Assembly (NCBI RefSeq): GCF_019443425.1
Contig: NZ_CP080382.1
Coordinates: 3,819,677 to 3,883,676 of the forward strand
Source of the DNA: Arthrobacter sp. PAMC25284
Lineage (GTDB): Bacteria; Actinomycetota; Actinomycetes; Actinomycetales; Micrococcaceae
DNA length: 64,000 nt
Direction: 5' to 3'
Below the pieces are notes generated by a model. That model did not search any database. It worked only from the letters and a program-made list of their open reading frames with translations, and was not told where the DNA came from. The translations under genes were made by a program, and so were the position numbers. Positions 27,043-35,686 of this stretch are shown in pieces (positions within the stretch are counted from its first letter, which is position 1; every line of letters begins with the position of its first letter).

Positions 27043-28772
27043 CCAGGGCCATCCCGGGGCCGCCCCGCCTCGTGATCGTCGGCAGCGGGATCGCCGGTCT
27101 CTATGCCGCGCTGCTGGCCTCCGACGCCGATGTTGGCACGGGCACGCCGGCCGTCGAGGTCGTGCTCCTGACCAAGGGGACACTGGAGCAGAGCAACACG
27201 TTCTACGCCCAGGGCGGAGTCTCGGCAGTGCTTGCTCCGGCCGAGGCCTCCCCGGGAGACTCCGTGGCGGCCCACATTGCCGATACCCTCGCCGCCGGCG
27301 CCGGGCTGAACGATGCCGAGGCGGTCCGGATCCTCTGCACGGAAGCCGTCCGGGACATCGAGGGCCTGCGCCGCTACGGCGTGCACTTCGATGCAGGCCC
27401 CGGCGGCGCCCCTGCGCTGGGGCTGGAAGCCGCCCATTCAGCCCCGCGCATCCTGCACGCTGGCGGCGACGCCACAGGCACCTGCATCGCCCGGAGTCTC
27501 GTCGCTGCCGTCCTGGACCGCGCTGTCCAGGGCCGGATCCGGGTCGAAACCAGCGCCTTCGTGACCGGCCTGCTGACCGGAACCCCGGAGGGTGGCAGCA
27601 CTGCGGCCGGCCCGGCGGAGCCCCGCATCACGGGCGTCGCGTACCTGTCCAACGGACAGCCGAAGCAGCTCGACGCCGACGCCGTCCTGCTCGCCACAGG
27701 CGGCGCCGGCCGGCTGTTTGCCCGGACCAGCAACCCCTCGGTAGCCACCGCCGACGGCGTCGCGCTCGCCTGGCGTGCCGGGGCGGCCGTACGGGACCTC
27801 GAGTTCTTCCAGTTCCACCCGACGACGCTCGCCGTGGCCGAAGTGCCGGGCGGGCCTCCCGCGCTGCTGATCTCCGAAGCAGTGCGCGGCGAAGGAGCCG
27901 TCCTGCTCGACGCCACCGGCCACCGCTTTATGCCCGGCTATCACCCGGATGCGGAGCTCGCCCCGCGTGACGTCGTATCGCGCAGCATCGCCCTGCACCT
28001 GGCCGCCACGGAAGCGTCCGCCGACAGCCCGGTCTTCCTGGATGCCCGGGGCATTGAGGCGGACCGGGGCGCCGGCTACCTCGCCCGGCGCTTCCCCACC
28101 ATCACGGCCGCCACCCGGGCCGCCGGATACGACTGGACGCGCCAGCCGGTTCCGGTGTCACCTGCCGCGCACTACTGGATGGGCGGCGTGGCCACCGACC
28201 TTTGGGCCCGCACTTCCGTCCCCGGCCTGTACGCCGCCGGCGAAGTCGCCCGCACAGGAGCCCAGGGCGCCAACAGGCTGGCCAGCAACTCACTGCTGGA
28301 AGGCCTCGTGTTCGGCCGCCGCGCCGTAACGGCCTTCCTGCACGATGCCCGGCCGGCCGCCGCCGGACCGGACCGCCGGTGCCCGGTACCGGCGGAACAA
28401 CCGGCCAGCCACAACCCTGCCGGCGATGAGGCCGGTGCCGCCGCCATGGCGGACCCGGCCGGTATTCCGTTCAGCCGGGCCGCCCTGGCGCGCCTCATGA
28501 CCGGCGCCGCCGGCGTACTGCGCAGCGGAGCCCAACTGGAACAAGCCAGGCGACAGTTGGCGCGCTGGGCCGCCGGGATCAACGACGCGGACGACACCGG
28601 CGTGACCCTGGGCCAGGGCGACCACGAGGACCGCAACCTGCTGCTGGCCGCCCAGCTGCTCGTGGCGGCTGCCCTGCAGCGCGCCGGTTCCGCCGGCGCC
28701 CACTACCGGGACGACGCCGCCCCGCCAACGGACCGGCACGCTGCCGGCACCCGACCCATGCAAAGGACCTAG
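27039..28772 (+). CDS. nadB: L-aspartate oxidase
   Basis: FAD enzyme that oxidises L-aspartate to iminoaspartate, the first step of de novo NAD synthesis. The 577-residue protein has the dinucleotide-binding motif VIVGSGIAGLYAALLA, the NTFYAQGGVSAVL and HSAPRILHAGGDATG stretches, DLEFFQFHPTTLA, and GLYAAGEVARTGAQGANRLASNSLLEGLVFGRRA of the succinate dehydrogenase/fumarate reductase flavoprotein family. ATG 27039 overlaps the nadA stop (ATGA). Complete. Confidence 0.95.
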   Translation: MTRAIPGPPRLVIVGSGIAGLYAALLASDADVGTGTPAVEVVLLTKGTLEQSNTFYAQGGVSAVLAPAEASPGDSVAAHIADTLAAGAGLNDAEAVRILCTEAVRDIEGLRRYGVHFDAGPGGAPALGLEAAHSAPRILHAGGDATGTCIARSLVAAVLDRAVQGRIRVETSAFVTGLLTGTPEGGSTAAGPAEPRITGVAYLSNGQPKQLDADAVLLATGGAGRLFARTSNPSVATADGVALAWRAGAAVRDLEFFQFHPTTLAVAEVPGGPPALLISEAVRGEGAVLLDATGHRFMPGYHPDAELAPRDVVSRSIALHLAATEASADSPVFLDARGIEADRGAGYLARRFPTITAATRAAGYDWTRQPVPVSPAAHYWMGGVATDLWARTSVPGLYAAGEVARTGAQGANRLASNSLLEGLVFGRRAVTAFLHDARPAAAGPDRRCPVPAEQPASHNPAGDEAGAAAMADPAGIPFSRAALARLMTGAAGVLRSGAQLEQARRQLARWAAGINDADDTGVTLGQGDHEDRNLLLAAQLLVAAALQRAGSAGAHYRDDAAPPTDRHAAGTRPMQRT

Positions 28773-28774
28773 CA

Positions 28775-29738
28775 ATGACCGCAACCGCCGCCACCATGGC
28801 ACCACGCGCCGCCCTCCCGACCGCCGACGGTTTCGCCGGGACCCTGCCGGAGTCCGCCGTCGATGCCGTTCTCCGCATGGCACTGCAGGAGGACGCCCCT
28901 TACGGCGACATCACGTCCCAGACCCTCATCCCCACCGGCGCGCGGGCGACGGCGGTACTGAACGCGCGCGAGCCCGGTGTCCTCAGCGGCGGGGCGGTCT
29001 TCGCCGCCGCAATGAAGCTGACGGATCCGGACGCCGTCGTGGACCTCCTTGTCCGCGACGGCGAGGCGTTTGCGGCCGGGACGGCGCTGGCGACCGTCAC
29101 CGGCAACGCCCGGGCCGTGCTGCTCGCCGAACGCGTGGCCCTGAACCTGGTCCAGCGAATGAGCGCCATCGCCACCAAAACGGCCGGCTTCGTCGCGCTG
29201 GTGGCGGGCACGAAGGCGCGGATCACCGATACCCGGAAGACGACCCCCGGACTCCGGGTGCTCGAACGCTATGCCGTCCGTTGCGGCGGCGGCGCCAACC
29301 ACCGCTTCAGCCTCTCCGACGCCGTACTCGCCAAGGACAACCACCTGGCCGTGCTCAGTGGTGGCGATCCGGAGAAGCTCACCGCAGTGCTGCGGAACGC
29401 CAAGGCCCAATTGGGCCACACAACGCACTTCGAAGTGGAAGTGGACAGTATGGCGCAGATCGAACCGGTGCTGGCCGCCGGGGTGGACACGATCATGCTC
29501 GACAACTTCACGCTGGCGGATCTGGCAGCCGGCGTGGCGCTGGTGGCGGGCCGGGGCCCGGGTCGAGGCCAGCGGCAACGTCAATGCCGGCACCGTGGCG
29601 GACATCGCCGCCACCGGGGTGGATGACATCTCCATCGGCGGCCTCACCCACAGCGTCATCGCGCTGGACCTCGGGCTGGACATCGGTCTGGACATGGCCC
29701 CCGGGACCGGCTCCGGTGCCGGGCCGACGGCCGGCTGA
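28775..29738 (+). CDS. nadC: Nicotinate-nucleotide pyrophosphorylase (carboxylating), one-base frameshift
   Basis: Converts quinolinate and PRPP to nicotinate mononucleotide. The first frame carries MALQEDAPYGDITSQTLIP, LNLVQRMSAIATKTAGFV, KARITDTRKTTPGLRVLERYAVRCGGGANHRFSLSD, AVLAKDNH and HFEVEVDSMAQIEPVL. The frame breaks at the G run 29553-29556 (CCGGGGCCCG). The next frame gives VEASGNVNAGTVADIAATGVDDISIGGLTHS. Removing one G yields 320 residues, with the C-terminal sequence that completes the barrel. The insertion abuts GGCC. Starts 3 nt after nadB. Confidence 0.94.
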
Positions 29739-29746
29739 GGCACACC

Positions 29747-30907
29747 GTGATCTTCCTCGATGCCGCGGCCACAACGCCGGTCCGCCGCGAGGTGCTGGAG
29801 GCCATGTGGCCCCTCCTCAGCGGCGACTTCGGCAACCCCTCCAGCCACCATTCGCTGGGCGAGGCCGCCGCCGCCGCACTCGCGGGGGCCCGGACCGCCA
29901 CCGCCAAGGCCATGGGCTGCCGGGCGGGGGAAATCATCTTCACCTCCGGAGGCACGGAAGCGGACAACCTGGCGGTCAAGGGTATTGCCCTGGCCCGGCG
30001 TGCGGCGGACCCCCGGCTGGACCGGGTGGTGATCAGCGCCGTCGAGCATCCCGCGGTGGAGGACTCCGCACGCTACCTGGCCCGGATCCACGGTTTCGTT
30101 GTGGACGTGGTGCCCGTGGACGCCTTCGGGCAGGTCACCGTGGAGGCGCTCGCCGCCGTGCTGCGGCCGGAGACGGCCCTCGTCAGCATCATATTCGCGA
30201 ACAACGAGGTCGGCACCGTGCAGCCCATCGCCCGGCTTGCCGGGCTCTGCCGTGCACAGGGGATTCCGTTCCACACCGATGCGGTCCAGGCCGCGGGCTG
30301 GCTGCCGTTGGAGGCGGCTGCGCTCGGCGTGGACGCATTGAGTATTTCCGGGCATAAGCTGGGGGCGCCCAAAGGCAACGGGGCGCTGTTTGTGCGCGGC
30401 CGGACCCGGCTGGAGCCGCTGATCCACGGCGGCGGCCAGGAACGCGGCCGCCGTTCAGGCACGGAAAACGTAGCCGGGGCCGTTGCGCTCTCGACGGCAC
30501 TGACGCTGGCCGGGGCGTCAGGGCGGCAGCCCGCGGCAGCCATTGCGGCGCTGCGTGACACGTTCATCGCCGCTGTCCTGGCCGGCGTGCCCGGTGCCAT
30601 CCTCACCGGCCACCCCACCGAGCGGCTCCCGTCCGTGGCGTCTTTCTGCTTCCCGGGCACCAGCGGCGAATCGGTGCTGCTCGAGCTTGAGCGCCGCGGC
30701 GTCATTTGCTCGAGCGGGTCCGCCTGCGCGGCAGGCTCCGATGCGCCGTCCCCGGTGCTGCTGGCACTGGGCATCAGTCCCGAAGTTGCCCAGACGGCGG
30801 TGCGGTTCAGCTTCGATGCCGCCATTACGGCGGCGGAACTGCGGGAGGCCGCGGAAGCGGTCCGAGCCGCCGTCGGCAGCGTCCGGTCCCTGGCGCAACG
30901 GGGATGA
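29747..30907 (+). CDS. Cysteine desulfurase (NifS/IscS family)
   Basis: A 386-residue PLP enzyme that mobilises sulfur from cysteine. It shows FLDAAATTPVRREVLEAM, SGGTEADNLAVKG, the PLP lysine in ISGHKLGAPKGNGAL, the histidine in EHPAVED, and the active-site loop CSSGSACAAGSDAPSPVL. It begins with GTG 8 nt after nadC. Location at the end of nadABC matches the nifS-nadBCA linkage of Bacillus, where the desulfurase builds the NadA cluster. That role is therefore likely here. Confidence 0.93.
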   Translation: MIFLDAAATTPVRREVLEAMWPLLSGDFGNPSSHHSLGEAAAAALAGARTATAKAMGCRAGEIIFTSGGTEADNLAVKGIALARRAADPRLDRVVISAVEHPAVEDSARYLARIHGFVVDVVPVDAFGQVTVEALAAVLRPETALVSIIFANNEVGTVQPIARLAGLCRAQGIPFHTDAVQAAGWLPLEAAALGVDALSISGHKLGAPKGNGALFVRGRTRLEPLIHGGGQERGRRSGTENVAGAVALSTALTLAGASGRQPAAAIAALRDTFIAAVLAGVPGAILTGHPTERLPSVASFCFPGTSGESVLLELERRGVICSSGSACAAGSDAPSPVLLALGISPEVAQTAVRFSFDAAITAAELREAAEAVRAAVGSVRSLAQRG

Positions 30908-30976
30908 CGGCGAAGACACGGCGGGGCCGGGCAATTAACGAACCAGCCGCCGCTGTTCGTGAGACATGATGAGCAC

Positions 30977-31153
30977 ATGAAAAAAATCCTGCTCATCGTC
31001 CTGTGTTTCTTCCTTCCTCCGGTGGCCGTGTGGCTTCACCAGGGGCTCAACAAAAAGGTTTTGTGGGCATTCCTGTGGCAGCTTCTCGGTCACGTGCCGG
31101 GCGTGATCTACAGCCTCCTGGTGGTGCTGAAAGCCAAACCCGTGAACTCCTGA
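30977..31153 (+). CDS. YqaE/Pmp3 family small membrane protein
   Basis: A 58-residue protein with two hydrophobic helices and the family pattern CFFLPPVAVWLHQGLNKKVLWAFLWQLLGHVPGVIYSL. Pmp3/YqaE proteins sit in the cytoplasmic membrane and influence membrane potential and salt or stress tolerance. ATG 30977 is chosen; an upstream GTG at 30959 would add six polar residues. It may be transcribed alone. Confidence 0.85.
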   Translation: MKKILLIVLCFFLPPVAVWLHQGLNKKVLWAFLWQLLGHVPGVIYSLLVVLKAKPVNS

Positions 31154-31179
31154 CGCACAGCTGAGCGCGGCGCCGCTTC

Positions 31180-31740
31180 CTAGCGGTGCCGTGCCCGGCG
31201 GAAGATCCAGTGCCGCAGGAGGCTGAAACGCACCGCTGTCGCGACAAAACCCGCGAGGGTGGTGGTCCAGAGTTCTTCGGTCACCGTGGCCCCGGGCCTG
31301 AGCCAGTGCAGGAAGGCGAGGCTGCCACCGGTGAGCAGCAGCGCCACAAGGATCACAGTCAGCCCGCTCAGATGATCCCGCTTCATCCGGCGCCGGTCAG
31401 TGATCTTGAAGGTCAGACGCCGGTTCAGGGCGGTGTTCATCACCGAGGTGACAATAAGGGCGGCAGCGTTGGCCGGCTGGGGGCCGATCCAGGGCCTGAG
31501 CAGGGCGTAGAGGGCCAGTGACGTCACCGTGCACACGACGCCGACGCCGGTGAACCGGATCAGCTGTCTGATCAACGGGTAGCGCAGGACCCCGCGGTGG
31601 CGACGGGCAGCAGGCGGGCGGACAACGCCCGCCGCGGCTGTCACGGAGAGAACAGCCGTTGCCGCAGGCAGCAAGGCATCTGAGTCAAGTCCGGGGAGCG
31701 GCCGGCCGGGCACGGTGGCCGGGACGGCAGGGGATTCCAT
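31180..31740 (-). CDS. GtrA family membrane protein
   Basis: A 186-residue protein with about four hydrophobic helices in the C-terminal 130 residues (RQLIRFTGVGVVCTVTSLALYALL, NAAALIVTSVMNTALNRRLTF, and two more), which is the GtrA-like flippase-associated domain. The NTALNRRLTF motif is characteristic. Members translocate lipid-linked sugars for cell-surface glycosylation. The first 55 residues are disordered, so a later start is possible. No glycosyltransferase is adjacent. Confidence 0.85.
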   Translation of the reverse strand: MESPAVPATVPGRPLPGLDSDALLPAATAVLSVTAAAGVVRPPAARRHRGVLRYPLIRQLIRFTGVGVVCTVTSLALYALLRPWIGPQPANAAALIVTSVMNTALNRRLTFKITDRRRMKRDHLSGLTVILVALLLTGGSLAFLHWLRPGATVTEELWTTTLAGFVATAVRFSLLRHWIFRRARHR

Positions 31741-31817
31741 CCGTAAAGACTGTCACACGGGTCCGGGATATCCCGAAACAGACCCGGGCCGCAGTCCCGG
31801 CGCTATGCGGCCCGGAC

Positions 31818-32492
31818 TCAGTACAGCTCGCCCACCGGGATCTCCACAGCCAGCCGGTTGGACGGGCCGGCGAGGGGGCATGCCCACGCCTCGTTGTAGG
31901 CGCAGGAGGGATTGTAGGCAAAATTGAAGTCCAGGACGTACTCAGTCTGCGGCCCGGACCCACGGACCCCGTGGAAGGCGCCCTTGATGGTGTCCACCAG
32001 GTAGCGCCCGGCACCGTAGGTCCCGCCCGGTTGCCCGGCGGTGGCATCCCGGAACGGGACAAAAATGCCGCCCCCGTAGCCGTTCAGCTTCCAGACGGCC
32101 AGCTGCCCCATCTCGGGGAGGTCGAAGGTGCCCAGCCGGACAAACTGGACCGCGCCGTCGGTCCCGGTCTCCACAGTCATCTCCCGGCCTGCCCCCTCCT
32201 TCGTCAGCGGGACGTAGAAGCGGTAGATCGGATCATAGTCGGCGGTCTTGAGCCCGTCGAAGCCTGACTTGGCGGGGGCGGTCAGCGCCGACGCCGGGTG
32301 GGTCCCGAACATGCGGTCCCGCTCCTGGCGCCAATAGGAATGCGCCTCGGCGGGGTTGTCGTCCGCAATTTTCCGGACCGTGGCATACAGCGCGAAAGTC
32401 CGGAGCCGCCAGTCCGCGACGTCCAGGGCGGATATCTCCGCCACGTCATCCGGGTCTCCGACATGCGTTCTGTATAAGTGCTGTTCCGCCAT
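31818..32492 (-). CDS. DUF1684 domain-containing protein
   Basis: A 224-residue cytoplasmic protein. It matches DUF1684 by the opening ADWRLRTFALYATVRK, YWRQERDRMFGTHPASAL, and the C-terminal block GTYGAGRYLVDTIKG, FNFAYNPSCAYNEAWACPLAGPSNRLAVEIPVGE, with its conserved cysteines. Function is unknown. ATG 32492 follows a TACGCT box (minus strand, 32504-32499) by 6 nt without a ribosome site, consistent with leaderless translation. Confidence 0.88.
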   Translation of the reverse strand: MAEQHLYRTHVGDPDDVAEISALDVADWRLRTFALYATVRKIADDNPAEAHSYWRQERDRMFGTHPASALTAPAKSGFDGLKTADYDPIYRFYVPLTKEGAGREMTVETGTDGAVQFVRLGTFDLPEMGQLAVWKLNGYGGGIFVPFRDATAGQPGGTYGAGRYLVDTIKGAFHGVRGSGPQTEYVLDFNFAYNPSCAYNEAWACPLAGPSNRLAVEIPVGELY

Positions 32493-32681
32493 GCCCCCAG
32501 CGTAGCCCGCTTATGCGTGGTCCGGGCTCCCACAAGGGACTCCCGGACAGGGCGTGCCGGGGGTTCTCCTGGCAAGGACTAAATTTTACAGATTACATGA
32601 GATTTCCACAGGCAAATGCTAGTCTCTGAGAAACATTGGTCGCTGGGGTCAATGTGGAGTAGTGCGAGTGGGGGAGCCAAC

Positions 32682-34148
32682 GTGCATTCCGTCAACCGAG
32701 ATCACAATCGTCATGTCGAAAATTCCCGGCCCGGGAAACGCCGCGTTGGTCCGCGCGGCGGCGGGGCTCGGCAGCGCGGCGCTTCGGCGGTCATCGTTGC
32801 CCTGATGGTTCCCGTGCTCTTCGCGGCGGCCGCCATGACCATCGATGTCGGAAAGCTGGTCTACGAGCGGCAACGACTGAACAACGCGCTGGATTCCGCT
32901 GCCCTGGGGGGTGCCTACTTGCTCCCGGGTGATCTGCTCGGTGCCCAGGCCGCCGCGTTAAACCTTGCCAAGTTGAACGATCTGCAAGCGAACCCGGCAG
33001 CGACCTTCTGGTGTGTCATCGCGTCCACGGGCGCCGCCAAAACCCCGGATACCAGCCAAATTCCGGGAGTCTGCAACCCGGGGACGGCCGCCGGCGCCAA
33101 ATGCGACGAGAAGATCTGCGCGGTTCCCTGCTCCATCGGACTCGGCCGCACCTGCAACACGATGACGTTGACCGATGCCAAGGATGTGCCCTTCGCTGTG
33201 GCCCCGGCCATCGGCATCAACAAAGGAAACACCGGTGCGGTCGCCGCCACGGCGTGCGTCGGGTCGTGCGGCGCGGTCACCCCCAACCCCATGGATGTGG
33301 TCCTGGTCGCGGACCGTACCGGCAGCATGAGTACCGCCGATCGAAACCTGATGGTCAGCGGGATCAAGAGCACCCTGCAGACCATGACCAAGGACCAGAA
33401 ATACGTCGCGCTCGGCACGATCCACCGAAGCAGCGCCACTCCCGGACTCTGCATCACCACCGGCTCGGCATCGGCCACGACCGGCCCGTGGATCCCGGTT
33501 CCTTTCTCCAACGACTACACGCTGCTCCCCGCTTTTCCCGGCGCCACGCCCGCTCTGAACCCCATCAGCGCGCTCATCAGTGGTCTGAACTGTCTTCCGG
33601 CGTCGAGTTCAGGCACCTACCTCGCCTCGCCGATGAAGGCCGCCGCGCGGTACCTGCTCGGTCTGGCACCCAACAACCTCGCCAGCCTGCCGGCACGCTC
33701 CCAGCCGGCAAAGAAGGCCATCATCTTCGAGACCGACGGCCAGCCCAACGAGACGGCCATCGTGGGCACCACGTCCTTGAACGACGCCACCGACATCGGC
33801 ACCACCAACGGGACCACCGCGTGCAACAACCTCAAGACGGTGGCGGCGAACGCCAAAGCCCAGGGCATCCTGATCGTGACGGTTGCGTTCGGGGCCGCCA
33901 ACACCGCCCAGTGCGCGGGCGGCGGAGAGTTCGTCCGCAATGTCCTCGCCGCCGCGTCCTCGCCTGACTCGACAGGCAATCCGAGCATCGCCGACAACGA
34001 CTGCGGGACGGCGGCAAAGCGTTCGGCCGAGAATTCCGACGGGGACTTCTTCTTCTGCGCGGCCAGCGGTACAGAGCTCGGCCCGATCTTCGTCTCGGCC
34101 GTGAACGCCATCAGCCCGAACTCCCGCCTGATCCGCATCCCGGGCTGA
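32682..34148 (+). CDS. TadG-like N-terminal anchor with von Willebrand A domain
   Basis: A protein of about 488 residues. After a basic, disordered N-terminus comes the Tad/Flp assembly helix RGASAVIVALMVPVLFAAAAMTIDVGKLVYERQRLNNALDSAALGGA. A cysteine-rich segment follows (several Cys between 100 and 210). Then comes a VWA-like domain with MDVVLVADRTGSMS, a MIDAS variant with Thr in place of the first Ser, followed by FETDGQPNE and VTVAFGA. It should be anchored in the membrane facing outside. GTG 32682 has GGGGGAG 7 nt upstream; an ATG at 32652 or 32616 is also in frame. No other Tad genes are in the window. Confidence 0.75.
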   Translation: MHSVNRDHNRHVENSRPGKRRVGPRGGGARQRGASAVIVALMVPVLFAAAAMTIDVGKLVYERQRLNNALDSAALGGAYLLPGDLLGAQAAALNLAKLNDLQANPAATFWCVIASTGAAKTPDTSQIPGVCNPGTAAGAKCDEKICAVPCSIGLGRTCNTMTLTDAKDVPFAVAPAIGINKGNTGAVAATACVGSCGAVTPNPMDVVLVADRTGSMSTADRNLMVSGIKSTLQTMTKDQKYVALGTIHRSSATPGLCITTGSASATTGPWIPVPFSNDYTLLPAFPGATPALNPISALISGLNCLPASSSGTYLASPMKAAARYLLGLAPNNLASLPARSQPAKKAIIFETDGQPNETAIVGTTSLNDATDIGTTNGTTACNNLKTVAANAKAQGILIVTVAFGAANTAQCAGGGEFVRNVLAAASSPDSTGNPSIADNDCGTAAKRSAENSDGDFFFCAASGTELGPIFVSAVNAISPNSRLIRIPG

Positions 34149-34387
34149 GACCCCGCTCCTCCGCGGGGTCCCTGGGGCCCTGCGCGGTATCCCGCACGGG
34201 GATACCCGCAGGCCCCTTCCCGTCTGCGGTGCGGCTGGATACTCGAGGCCGCCCGCGACGGGGCCATCGGATGCTAATGTCTCTGGAGATCAATAACGAG
34301 TCCCGACCGCCCGTACACCTCCGGGCCAGGCCCCAGCCCTCGCCGGCATCGGGTTTCGTCTGCCGTCATCCCACATTCCGGAGATAC

Positions 34388-35194
34388 ATGGAACGCACCG
34401 TAGCCGCCCGCCTGGCTTTCAAAACCACCGCTGACACCAAGATCGCCCTGGCGGTGGCGGTCGCCCGGAATGCCGGCTATACCTCCCTCGAGGAGTCGCT
34501 GTCCGTCACATCATGCGGCGTCGAGGTGCCGCTCACGGAACTGACGGATCACCACGGCGGGCGCTTCCACTACATGGAATTCACCGACCCTGCCGAGGTC
34601 CTGGTGGACTACGCCGCGACCGTCGCCGGCACCGCTGCGCCCGAAGAGCCGGGACTGATGGAACTCATCCGCTACGTTCGGCCCAGCCGCTACGCCGAAT
34701 CGGACCGGTTGCTTCCCACCGCGTATGCCGAATTCGGCGGACTCCAGGGCTGGGAACTGCTGCTGGCCGTGCGCAACTGGGTGTACAGCGAACTGCGCTA
34801 CGTCAGCGGATCCTCGCGGGGGACCGACGGCGCCGTCGAGACCCTGCTGCACCGTCGCGGAGTCTGCCGCGACTTCGCGCATCTCGCCATCGCGTTGCTG
34901 CGGTCCAAAAACATCCCTGCCCGGCTGGCCGCCGTGTACGCCCCCGGGCTCAGTCCGATGGACTTCCACGCGGTAGCTGAAGCGCACATCAACGGTGCCT
35001 GGCACGTCATCGATCCCACGGGCCTGGCGCCGCGGGAAAGTATGCTGCGGATCACGGCGGGCCGCGACTCCTCGGACACGGCCTTCCTCTCCACCATCGG
35101 TGGCAGCCTCGTCCTGACCGACCTCAGGGTCATGGCCACCGTCTCCGGGGACCTGCCGGAAGAGGATCCGGCCCGGCCCGTCATTATCCGCTAG
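34388..35194 (+). CDS. Transglutaminase-like domain protein
   Basis: A 268-residue cytoplasmic protein. An N-terminal beta domain is followed by the transglutaminase core, with the catalytic cysteine in RRGVCRDFAHLAIALLRSKNIPARL, histidine in MDFHAVAEAHI and aspartate in WHVIDPTGLAPRE. Such proteins are cysteine proteases or amidases. ATG 34388 has CCGGAG upstream. The frame extends further upstream without support. The gene ends 9 nt before the convergent MarR gene. Confidence 0.88.
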   Translation: MERTVAARLAFKTTADTKIALAVAVARNAGYTSLEESLSVTSCGVEVPLTELTDHHGGRFHYMEFTDPAEVLVDYAATVAGTAAPEEPGLMELIRYVRPSRYAESDRLLPTAYAEFGGLQGWELLLAVRNWVYSELRYVSGSSRGTDGAVETLLHRRGVCRDFAHLAIALLRSKNIPARLAAVYAPGLSPMDFHAVAEAHINGAWHVIDPTGLAPRESMLRITAGRDSSDTAFLSTIGGSLVLTDLRVMATVSGDLPEEDPARPVIIR

Positions 35195-35203
35195 CGGAGC
35201 GGG

Positions 35204-35686
35204 TCAGCGCGACGCCACAGACGCGCGCAGTTTCGCGGTCAGTTTCAGCAGTTCCTTTTGCTCGGCGGCCGTGAGAGCCGGTACAACCAGGTCCGCGATG
35301 TCGCGGACGTGTTCCCGGCCAATCTGCTTCTGCAGGTCCCTGCCCTCCGCGGTGAGTCTGATCAGGATCCCGCGTCCGTCCTCCGGTGAAGGCGTCCGCT
35401 CCAGCAGGCCGCGCTTTTCGAGCCGTTCCACGAGCCGGCTGAGGCTCGACTGGCTCAGGAGCACATGGTCATTGAGTTCGTTCAGCCGCAGCCAGCCCGA
35501 CGGGCACCGGGACAGCGTGAACAGGACATCGTACTCATTCAGGGCGAGCTGCTTGAAAGCCGGTGCTGCCTGCAGTTGACGCATGACGGCGACCTGGGCC
35601 CGGAACAGGGATTCCCAGGTCTCGGCGGCCAGCCGGATGCCTGCACCGGCCGTGGCGGCGGGCTCCTGTCCGGAACTGTGGGACAT
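35204..35686 (-). CDS. MarR family transcriptional regulator
   Basis: A 160-residue winged-helix repressor. The DNA-binding region is WLRLNELNDHVLLSQSSLSRLVERLEKRGLLERTPSPEDGRGILIRLT, with the wing DGR motif. It is translationally coupled to the upstream flavin monooxygenase gene; the stop and start share a base (TGATG). It is likely the regulator of that operon, binding the repeat region at 36873-36896. The effector is unknown. Confidence 0.88.
   Translation of the reverse strand: MSHSSGQEPAATAGAGIRLAAETWESLFRAQVAVMRQLQAAPAFKQLALNEYDVLFTLSRCPSGWLRLNELNDHVLLSQSSLSRLVERLEKRGLLERTPSPEDGRGILIRLTAEGRDLQKQIGREHVRDIADLVVPALTAAEQKELLKLTAKLRASVASR

Noticed and set aside
28769..30427. 552-codon minus-strand frame over nadC and the cysteine desulfurase
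   Set aside because: Shadow frame; plus-strand proteins account for the conserved sequence.
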